From Spiroplasma clarkii (GTDB lineage: Bacteria > Bacillota_I > Bacilli_A > Mycoplasmatales > Mycoplasmataceae), in assembly GCF_002795265.1 (NCBI RefSeq), contig NZ_CP024870.1, forward strand, positions 1,426,001-1,490,000: a DNA stretch of 64,000 bases, in the 5' to 3' direction. Made by a program: the position numbers and the translations under genes. Positions 1-7,817 of the stretch are shown one piece after another. Below the pieces are notes generated by a model, which saw only the letters and a program-made list of their open reading frames with translations, had not been told where the DNA came from and did no database searches. Positions within the stretch are counted from its first letter, which is position 1; every line of letters begins with the position of its first letter.

Positions 1-154
1 TGAAAAAGTCTTCTCTGATTTATTAGAGCAAAAGCTAACTTGGGCTCAAATCATTAAAATCAACAACGAAGCTATCAGACAAAATATTTCACCTGGTGGT
101 TGTGCTGATATACTTGTTCTAATTTTGTTTTTAGATAACATTAATTATTCTTAA
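1..154 (+). CDS. citG: CitG C-terminus (triphosphoribosyl-dephospho-CoA synthase), partial
   Basis: Only the last 50 codons are in the window; the gene starts upstream. The end carries the motif NISPGGCADILVLILFL, which matches the conserved C-terminal NxSPGGSADLLALTxF block of CitG. CitG makes the triphosphoribosyl-dephospho-CoA precursor of the citrate lyase prosthetic group, which CitX then attaches to CitD. The TAA stop lies inside the convergent citC gene, so the two 3' ends overlap by 14 bp. It is the only cit gene here on the plus strand. The family call rests on a short fragment, but the motif and the neighbouring genes agree. Confidence 0.8.
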   Translation, partial: EKVFSDLLEQKLTWAQIIKINNEAIRQNISPGGCADILVLILFLDNINYS

Positions 155-1173
155 AGATTAATTCAGGATGAGCAATTGCTCTTTGATGATATTTTTGGTC
201 ACAAATTATTTTGTAGGTCTTGGTTGAAACTAAATTCTTCAAGCTTTCAAAATAATTTTCATAAATTAGCTTTCGAACCAATGAAGCACTGGTTGCTTTT
301 TTTGCTTCCGCTAATCTTGAAATTTGTTTTAACGCTAAACCATGTTCTTCTAAAACTTTATGTAAAGTTTCATTGTATAATTTTGTAGTTTCTGAAAAAG
401 GTTCATCACCAACATAGCGAGTGATGTTTTTTTTACCTTCTAGTAAATCACAAAATAAATTTGCATCTAAGTTTGATTGCTCTTTAATTGCTTGCAAGTT
501 AGACTGTAAAAAATAACTTGGGAAAAAGTTTTTAGAAATCAAGTACTCTGTACCTGGCAATAAAGTAACATTTTCAAATTCATTAATATTTGCCTTAATT
601 ATTTTGGTTCTTTCTGCATATGTAAAGAAAGAATTATCTTCTGCAACAGGAATTAAATAGACATGTTCATTTTCACTAGCTGCAGTTTTAATTAAGTAAA
701 GATGTCCCAAAGTTAAAGGATTTGCATTTAAAACTATAAAAGCAGTTTTGTCTTTATACTCTAAACTTTGGATCATTTTTTTTATAATCTAAGTAGGTTT
801 GGTTTTTTAATGCTAGAAAAACTATTACATCATTCTCATAAATTTTTTTAAAGTTTAAACTTGTAAAAATTTGTTTATTAATAAATTTTGTAATTACAAA
901 AGCATTATCATAACCATTTGTAAAAATTTCTTTTACCATCATTGTGATTAAGGAATTTGTTAAATTCATACCACTATATTCTTCACCAATGGCAATATTT
1001 TTAATTAAGTTATTTAACTTGCTGCAAACTCCCACAATTTCATTTTCAATGGTAGCAATAATTGTAGTGTCAACATCAGTATAATTTAAATCAAATTGAT
1101 TTAAAAAATCAGTTACTTGAATTTTTCTTTTTGCATTATTTAAATCCAGTTTTTCAAATTGAACTTGATCCAT
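141..1173 (-). CDS. citC: Citrate lyase ligase CitC, split by a frameshift in an A8 tract
   Basis: CitC ([citrate (pro-3S)-lyase] ligase) acetylates the CitD prosthetic group to activate citrate lyase. Two overlapping frames are seen: 1173 to 754 encodes a GNAT-like N-terminal domain of 139 aa, and 776 to 141 encodes the cytidylyltransferase-like domain, with NANPLTLGHLYLI as the nucleotide-binding motif. The frames meet at a run of eight A residues on the coding strand (plus-strand positions 776-783). Reading it as seven A residues joins them into one protein of 343 aa, the normal size for CitC. The cause could be sequencing error, pseudogenisation, phase variation or transcriptional slippage. 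The start ATG overlaps the citX-gntR stop codon (TAATG), so translation is probably coupled. Confidence 0.85.
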
Positions 1174-2297
1174 TAAAGATTAATGATAATTTCCTTTAAC
1201 TTAGCAAAATAAACTTGCAATGTTTCTAAAAAATTATTCCTGTCTTTATTCATAATGCATTCACAAATTTTCAAATGATATTGACCCATATTAAAACTCC
1301 CATCAATAATTTTTAAATCTATTTGATAATAGATGTGACTAAAAATTATCTCTAAATTTCTAAATAGATTTTTTGTATATTTTTTATTTGATAAAGCAAA
1401 AACCAAAACATAAAACTTTTTATTTCAGGTTTTCACTAAGTCAACATTTGCCTTATCAATTTTTTTTAATTTACTATGAATGGTTTTTATAATATAAAAA
1501 CCGCTGTTGTCAAGGTTTTCAAAAACATCCAAGAAGAGCATTTGCTTAATCTGAATTCTCAAGTCAGTAATTTCAATAACTTCTGCTTTGGAAAGCTCTT
1601 TGATTTCAGCACCCATTGATTTTTTTAAATTAATTACACCGTACTCACTAAGTTCTTTAAGAACTTCACGAATTTTAGTGCGAGAAACTCCATACTTTTC
1701 TGAGAGTTCTATTTCTTTCAAACGATCTCCTGGTTGTAAATCTCCTTGACTAATTTCTTTAACAATATCTTCTAAAATATATTTATGAGGTAAGACAAAT
1801 TTGACATCCTCATTTAATTTTTGTTCTGTAAAATCTAGTAACTCTTCATAAGAATGAGTTTGTTTGTAAGCACAAACTTTTGCAGGTTGTTCACACAAAA
1901 AACATTTTCTGGGGAACTCTGCTAAATCTTGACGAGATAGTTTGTCAAAAATACTTCTGTAAACATCAATATCTATTAAAACACTTTTATCTCCAATTAG
2001 ATCTTCAAATTTAAGAGACATTTTTTTAACTTCATATGGATCTGCATCATTCATTCAAATATAATAAACGTATCCTACCGAATCTTCAATGAAATCATAG
2101 TTAATACTTTCAAATCTTTTACTCATAAAGGAAAGGTATTCAAAAAAATACTTTTTAATAAATTCTTTTTTCTTTGGACCAGTTTTATTATCACCAGGAA
2201 TATTTAACCCAAAAGTAACTATAAAACTTTGAGAATTTAGTTTGCTTTCCAATAGTAATGTCCTTTTACTTCTAGCCTCTAAAATTTGTTCTAACAT
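1173..2297 (-). CDS. citX: CitX-GntR fusion: holo-ACP synthase plus FCD-type regulator
   Basis: One uninterrupted code-4 frame of 374 aa. Residues 1 to about 155 are CitX, which transfers the phosphoribosyl-dephospho-CoA group to apo-CitD: LEARSKRTLLL at the N-terminus, LNIPGDNK, an LIDIDVY block, then SRQDLAEFPRKCFLC and a following Cys/His stretch (KVCAYKQTH). Residues about 170 to 228 are a GntR winged helix (GDLQPGDRLKEIELSEKYGV, then SRTKIREVLKEL). The rest resembles an FCD ligand-binding domain; some usual FCD metal-ligand positions look altered. TGA codons fall at two points within the frame, but none lies between CitX and the helix-turn-helix, so the fusion does not depend on the genetic code. 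It lies between citF (4-nt gap) and citC (1-nt overlap). Known GntR regulators such as CitO of Enterococcus control cit operons, so autoregulation of this operon is a reasonable inference. Confidence 0.9.
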
Positions 2298-2301
2298 ATT
2301 T

Positions 2302-3849
2302 TTATCCTTTCACTTTATAGATAACATCAAGAACTGAACCATCTCGGGCTTCAACAATTGCCACTGGTGTTGAATAATCTCAATCAATTGGTTTTGGTTC
2401 ACCAACAATTGTTTTGGCAAATTCTTTCATCTCTTGTAAACTCTTTAATTTTACACCAGCAGTAGTCAATTGTTCAATTAAATCTTTTCTTAATGGGTTT
2501 ACCGCAATTCCAAAGTCTGTAACAACAATGTCCACTGTATTTCCTGGTGTAATGATTGAATTTACTTTATCAACCACACAACTTAATCGACCTCGAATTA
2601 ATGGTAAGCAAATTATTGAGACTTTTGCACCTTCAGCAGTATCAGAATGACCTCCTGATGCTCCTCGAATTACTCCATCACTTCCGGTCATAACGTTTAC
2701 ATTGAAATCAACATCAACTTCTAGTGCACTCAAAATAACAAAGTCTAATTTATTAACAAATGGTGATTTGTTGTGTGGGTTTGCATACATTGAGGCAGAA
2801 ATTTCATGATGGTCATCATTTTCATAAATTGACTCAACTGCTGTTAAATCAAAACATTGAGTGTCAAGAATACTTGTCACTAAACCTTGTTGATAGAGTT
2901 CAACTTGATGAGAAGTAATTCCTCCCAAACAAAATGATGCTTTAATTTGCTTTTCAATCATATGTTTTTTTAAATGCTTAACTGCTGATAGTGATGCTCC
3001 TCCAGTTCCCATTTGAATTGAAAAACCATTTTTAAATAAATCTGTGCTAGTAATAATTTTTGCAATACTTTCAGCAATGATTTCTTCTTTGGGGTTGGTG
3101 GTTAAACGAATGGCTCCACTCATAATTCCTTTTGGATCTCCAATTTCTTCAACACAAACAACAGCATCAACATGAGTTTGGGGAATTGAAATTACCTTAT
3201 TGGGGAATTCTACTAAATTATCAGTTAGAATAACTGTATATTTTGCATATTGGGCATCAACCATTGCATAACCCAAACTACCGCAACGTGATTTACCCAT
3301 CATTCCATTGGCATTTCCCATGCAATCGCTAGCACTAGCTGCCATAAATGCAACATCAATTTTTAAATCTCCAGATTCAATTGCTCGAGCACGGCCCCCA
3401 TGACTTCTAATAATTAATGGTTTTTTACATTTACCTGCAGAAACAAACTGTCCTAGGGTGTCTCGACACCCACTTGCTTGTAAACTAGTGACAATTCCAC
3501 TTTCAATATAACTTGTTAAAAAGTTGTGAGCATCTGTGAAACTACTGCTAGCAACAGTTAAATCTTTGATTTTTAATTCTTTAATTGCTTCCATCACTAA
3601 TTTAACAGTTTTGTCACCATTTCTAAAGTGATGGTGGAATGAAATTGTCATCCCATTCTTTAAACCACTATTTTTAATTGCAGTTTTTAAATCGACCACT
3701 TTGTCTCGCACAATTCCTTTATTTGGAAGTTGAGTCAAGATTGAACTAAAATTTGAGGTTTTAGCCTGATTTTTATTAAAAGGTTCTAGCTCATAGTTGA
3801 GTTGACCTATTTTTTGTAAGTATTCTTTTGTCAGTTCTGGTTTTTTCAT
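2302..3849 (-). CDS. citF: Citrate lyase alpha subunit (citrate CoA-transferase)
   Basis: The 515-aa product matches CitF in length and sequence. It exchanges the acetyl group on holo-CitD for citrate, forming citryl-ACP. Recognisable blocks are ISFHHHFRNGDKTV near the N-terminus, SHGGRARAIESGDLKIDVAF and the C-terminal RDGSVLDVIYKVK. One TGA-encoded Trp lies near the end; with the standard code the protein would lose its last 26 residues. Its ATG overlaps the citE stop (TAATG). The downstream fusion gene starts 4 nt after the stop, with AAAGGA as its ribosome-binding site. Confidence 0.96.
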
Positions 3850-4751
3850 TATTCTGCACCTACCATTCCAAATTCTTTTGCAAGTTCAATGATCTCTAAT
3901 TGTTTTTCAACAACAGGTTTATCAACCATAGCTCCTTTAAATAAGAAAACTCCTTTGTTGTTTTTTAAACTTTCTTCAAAAGCTGCTTTCATTTCTAGAG
4001 CATAATCTAATTCTGCTGGAGTTGGTTGATAAATTTTATTAATCAAATTAATTTGATTTGGGTGAATTACTGATTTACCATTAAATCCTAACCCTTTGAT
4101 AAATTTAAATTCTTCATTAAAGCCTTCCACATCATTTGTGTTTGCATAAATAACATCAAACGCATCTATTTTTAAGGCTCTTGCTACATGTACCAAGTGT
4201 TGACGAGCATACAGTAACTCTTGACGATTTGGCAGTCTACTTCCTTTTAAATCAAGTAAATAATCCATACCTCCAAGGGCCACCCCAACAATGCGGGGAC
4301 TAGATTTTGCAATTTCATAAGCATTTAAAATTCCTAAAGCACTTTCAAAAGCTAAAAAGATTTTAGTTTCACAAGTACTATGGTACTTTGTTTCATATTT
4401 TTTTAGCAATTCAATTAGTGCTTCTACATCTGCCACAGTTTCTACTTTTGGCATACGAATCATGTTTACTCTAGCACTAACACTAGCTTCAATGTCTTTC
4501 TCAAAGAAGGGAGTGTCAATTCCATTAATTCGCACACAAGTTTCTATTTGACTTGCATTGTAATCAATATCTTTTAAAATTTCAACCAACAACATGCGAG
4601 CAGCATCTTTTTCTGAAAAAGCCACTGCATCCTCTAAATCAAACATAATAGTATCAGGTTTGTAAAAGACAGCATCTCGGTATAGAGCAGGTTTATCTGC
4701 AGGTAAAAATAACATGTGTTTTCTAGGTTTAGTTCGAGAAAAGTTAGTCAT
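3849..4751 (-). CDS. citE: Citrate lyase beta subunit (citryl-ACP lyase)
   Basis: The 300-aa HpcH/HpaI-type protein cleaves citryl-ACP to oxaloacetate and acetyl-ACP. It begins RKHMLFLPADKPALYRDA, with DTIMFDLEDAV (the metal-binding acidic motif), VRINGIDTPF, IFLAFESALGILNA (second acidic metal ligand) and IHPNQI near the C-terminus, all typical of CitE. It overlaps citD by 8 nt upstream and the citF start by 1 nt downstream, so translation is tightly coupled. Confidence 0.97.
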   Translation of the reverse strand: MTNFSRTKPRKHMLFLPADKPALYRDAVFYKPDTIMFDLEDAVAFSEKDAARMLLVEILKDIDYNASQIETCVRINGIDTPFFEKDIEASVSARVNMIRMPKVETVADVEALIELLKKYETKYHSTCETKIFLAFESALGILNAYEIAKSSPRIVGVALGGMDYLLDLKGSRLPNRQELLYARQHLVHVARALKIDAFDVIYANTNDVEGFNEEFKFIKGLGFNGKSVIHPNQINLINKIYQPTPAELDYALEMKAAFEESLKNNKGVFLFKGAMVDKPVVEKQLEIIELAKEFGMVGAE

Positions 4752-5019
4752 TTTTTGCTAAATATCTTTCTATACCAGTTTTTACCCTTGCTCTAATTAC
4801 TGCTGGAATAGCACCTTGGTCGTTTATTTCCACAAGCACACCATTCACTTTATAATCTTTTAAAATTCCTGCTACAATTGTTTTAATTTCTTCACCAAAT
4901 TGTTGAATAAATTTTGAATCAACAATAATTTCATTTTCTTGAGTGGTGGTTGGAGTAATAGTTACTAACATGTCTCCACTTTCAACACTACCCACAATTA
5001 TTTTCTTATCTTTTGTCAT
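4744..5019 (-). CDS. citD: Citrate lyase gamma subunit (acyl carrier protein)
   Basis: The 91-aa CitD carries the phosphoribosyl-dephospho-CoA arm. Ser14 in GSVESGDMLVTI is at the expected attachment position. The end GIERYLAKND is usual for the family. A strong ribosome-binding site (TTAGGAGG) lies inside the end of the transporter gene, and the start codon is 4 nt after the transporter stop. Confidence 0.96.
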   Translation of the reverse strand: MTKDKKIIVGSVESGDMLVTITPTTTQENEIIVDSKFIQQFGEEIKTIVAGILKDYKVNGVLVEINDQGAIPAVIRARVKTGIERYLAKND

Positions 5020-5023
5020 AATT

Positions 5024-7036
5024 TTATAAAACTCCTCCTAAATTTGTTACAATTTCATTACCTTCTGGTGGTCATTGAGCAAAAGCAATAGCTGCAAAGA
5101 TTAGAATCATACTTCCAGCAATTCTACAAGTGATTTGTCCAAATGGCATTAAGTTCATTCTTTCACTTGCCCCTAAAACAGCAATAGCTCCAGATCCACC
5201 TTGGGCTGTCATACAAAGTCCAGCAGAAACTGCACTTTCAACAGCATTAAATTTAAACATTTTTGCAAATAACATTGGTCCAACTGTGGCACCAAGTACA
5301 AACAAGAATGAAATAAATAATGCTTCAGGGTTTAGGGCTTTAATAAATTCATCTAGGTGAATGTAAATAATTCCAACCCCAACCATTAATAATCAAGTTG
5401 TTTGTTTTGAAATAAATTTGTTAATTTTTTCAGCACTTAACTTCATATCAGTTGGAATTACATTGAATAAATTTAATAATAAACAAATAATAATCATTCA
5501 AGCAAAGTTCGGTACTAAAATTTTAATTCTTTCTTCTGTAAAAATAGCCTTTTCAAATAGATCACTTAGCATATAAATCATCAAAATCATTAATAAGGCT
5601 GATGCAATAGTATGATCATTTGCTTTGGCACTACGATCAACTGTATGAATATCATGAAGCATTAATTTTCCATTTCCTGATAGAGAAGGTTTTGCTTTAC
5701 CAACACCATTGATTACTGCTGCAGCAATTACAGACATAATTGAAGCCAGAGTTGAAATGGCTAATGCTCTAGTTACTCACAGTTCATTGTCATAACCAAA
5801 TTTCTCAGCAATTTTACCAATTGGTTGGATTCCTCCACCATTTCCATCACATAAAATTGGTAATGCATAATATAAGATTAAGTTTTTAACTGACATACCA
5901 GTCATTAATGATCCAACCAATCCCAGAGCAACCCCTAAAAGTGTTCCAGCAAGGATTAGTACAAAAAACCCTCCTGTGGCTTTGATAATCATTTTTCTTG
6001 GTATCAGCAATACTGCACCAACTAGTAAAACTGAAATATATAAACTCAAGAAATCTTGGTTTTTAAATCAAGCTTCAACTGATGCATAAACATGGTGTCC
6101 AACATTTCATTCAACACCTGCCAATTTACCAGGGTTTGAAATAACCCCAAAGTAAACTAGAAATGCTCCAACAAACATTGAACCCATAACTGCTCCACCA
6201 AAATATTTTTTTCAAATTGGGATTTTACTAAAAATAACCCCTGAAATGATTGCAATTGTAAGTAAAATTGCAGGACCATAAATCATATTGGCCTCAACAA
6301 TTCCAGTTAAAATTGTTGCCACTAAAATTCCCACAAATGATAGATACATTCATAAGGGAATGGTTCAGATTTTTAAATTGACTCATTCTTTAAAAGATCA
6401 TTGGCTACATTGGTGAATTTTAATTTGAGTATTGCTTTTTCATAATTCTCATCTATTTTTTAAACTCAAACAGTAGTCTTCTCAACGTAATCCCATAGGT
6501 TTTCAAAGCATATCACCACTTGCAAACAACTCTTTTTGAGCTGTACGAACCTTTTCTTGTTTTTCTTTTCCTTTATATTGAGAGAAATCTGCTTCTTTTT
6601 CGAGATTCTTTCAACTTCTTTTGTAATTAATTTTTGATATTTTATAATCGATGGTTGTCAAATTTATACGGATATTATTTTCATGAGCACTGGCAAGACC
6701 ATCAATCAAATCTTGCTTAGCTAATGAAAGGTTTTTGAGAGCTACCTCAACTCCCTCATTTAAGTAAGCCTTTCTATTAATGAAATAATTTTTAACCTCT
6801 TCAATAACTTTTGGATCAGCATTATTTGCTGTTAATTTGGCAATTTTTGCCTGGTGTTTATTGTCAAGTTTTTCATTACTCTTTTCAAACTTAGCTTGAG
6901 TTTCTAGAATCTGTTTTTCTAGGATTTGGATTTGTTTTGCCTCATAGCGATCCAACTTTTCTTTACTTTTCTCAACCTTAAGTTGTTTGCGTTGCTTTTT
7001 ATCCTTAAAAAAACTAGTTTCTTCATTGGTTAGCAA
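5024..7036 (-). CDS. 2HCT-family citrate/malate transporter with long N-terminal coiled-coil extension
   Basis: The frame runs 670 aa with many TGA-encoded Trp residues. From about residue 223 onward it is a 2-hydroxycarboxylate transporter (CitS/CitP/MaeN type): many membrane segments, one re-entrant-loop motif CDGNGGGIQPIGKIAEKFG and a second, CMTAQGGSGAIAVLGASERM, ending in LMPFGQITCRIAG. These proteins are usually about 440 aa. Residues 1 to about 220 are an extra hydrophilic region, highly charged and Lys/Glu-rich, probably coiled coil over 1-140, followed by a Trp-rich linker. The start is uncertain: TTG at 7036 is the first possible start after an in-frame TAA, but GGAGGA lies about 16 nt away, so a non-ATG start closer to it (ATA at 7045) cannot be excluded. 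As the first operon gene it probably imports citrate for the lyase. Confidence 0.88.
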
Positions 7037-7110
7037 TGACTTTATTTTTTATTCCTCCATTCTGAAATTCTTATCAAGAATCTACATTATTGTTATACGC
7101 TATTTTTCTT

Positions 7111-7126
7111 AAATTGTATACAATTT
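7111..7126. promoter_or_regulatory. Operator-like palindrome, copy 1 (AAATTGTATACAATTT)
   Basis: A perfect 16-bp palindrome. The core TTGTATACAA fits operators of the FadR/FCD subfamily of GntR regulators (TNGTNNNACNA). It lies just upstream of the probable cit -10 box. The GntR domain fused to CitX in the same operon is the obvious candidate to bind it. Confidence 0.7.
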
Positions 7127-7141
7127 TTAAGGAGAAATTGA

Positions 7142-7157
7142 AAATTGTATACAATTT
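7142..7157. promoter_or_regulatory. Operator-like palindrome, copy 2 (AAATTGTATACAATTT)
   Basis: Identical to copy 1 over all 16 bp and centred 31 bp from it, about three helical turns, so two dimers could bind the same DNA face. I saw no other copy in the window. Confidence 0.7.
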
Positions 7158-7170
7158 CTTAAAGTTGACA

Positions 7171-7200
7171 TAAAAAAACACCTAATTTAATTAAGTGTTC
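7171..7200 (-). terminator. Intrinsic terminator of crr
   Basis: On the minus strand AACACTTAATT pairs with AATTAGGTGTT (one G-U pair) and is followed by seven T residues. It sits about 10 nt after the crr stop. Confidence 0.85.
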
Positions 7201-7209
7201 AATAAACTC

Positions 7210-7686
7210 TTACACAATTTTGGCAATAGCTTCTCCCTGTTTTACCTTACCTGTTTTTAGAATTTCAATTTTTTTACCGTTCATTGATTCACTAGTGAAA
7301 ACTAGTGGTGTTTGAATTGAAGGTACTTTTTTTGCAATTAAGTCTAGATCAACTTCTACAAGTAAATCTCCGGCCATAACTTTTTTATCTTGTTTGACTT
7401 TTACATCAAACCCTTCTCCATCAAGTGAAACTGTGTCCATTCCAATGTGTAGCAATGCTTCTACACCACTTTTATTCTTAATTCCATAGGCATGACCTGA
7501 TGGAAAGACTGTTACAAGTGTTCCATCCATAGGTGCATAGAACTTACCATTTGCTGGTATAAAAGCTAGACCCTCACCTAGCATTCCTTCAGCAAATACT
7601 TCATCTTCTACTTTGCTTAATTCAATAATCTCACCGTCAACAGGTGCCATTATTTCTAAAGCTTTGTCTTTTGTAAATAATCCCAT
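7210..7686 (-). CDS. crr: PTS glucose-specific EIIA (Crr-like)
   Basis: The 158-aa single-domain EIIA-Glc accepts phosphate from HPr and passes it to EIIB. The phosphorylated His is in EALLHIGMDTVSLDGEGF; the second active-site His is in FPSGHAYGI. The N-terminal APVDGEIIELSKVEDEVFAEG block is typical. It is monocistronic: TATAAT and a GTGGAGG ribosome-binding site lie upstream and a terminator follows. The membrane EIICB partner is ptsG at 41-43 kb. Confidence 0.95.
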   Translation of the reverse strand: MGLFTKDKALEIMAPVDGEIIELSKVEDEVFAEGMLGEGLAFIPANGKFYAPMDGTLVTVFPSGHAYGIKNKSGVEALLHIGMDTVSLDGEGFDVKVKQDKKVMAGDLLVEVDLDLIAKKVPSIQTPLVFTSESMNGKKIEILKTGKVKQGEAIAKIV

Positions 7687-7817
7687 TTAAATTTCCTCCA
7701 CTAGGAATATTATAATAGAATTTTTGTTAAAAAAATATCCTAAGTTTAAAATATTTGAACAACAATGTGTCATTAATAATGGGAAATGTCCATGTTACTT
7801 AAGATAAAGTTCTTATT

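Larger units (their letters stand above)
7037..7170 (-). promoter_or_regulatory. cit operon promoter region
   Basis: This 130-bp gap follows the crr terminator and precedes the transporter gene. On the minus strand a TATAAC -10-like hexamer lies at about 7092-7097, downstream of two identical palindromes described separately. A GGAGGA ribosome-binding site is at about 7053-7058. The -35 box is weak or merged with the proximal palindrome, which fits a regulated promoter. Confidence 0.55.

Noticed and set aside
1425-2054. A separate GntR regulator gene beginning at 2054
   Set aside because: The TGA just upstream is Trp, and the CitX motif SRQDLAEFPRKCFLC lies inside this same stretch, so it is the middle of the fusion protein rather than an independent gene.
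5130-5360. Plus-strand open frames within the cit operon, ptsI, asnS and similar places
   Set aside because: They lie antisense to conserved genes, lack ribosome-binding sites and have no recognisable product.
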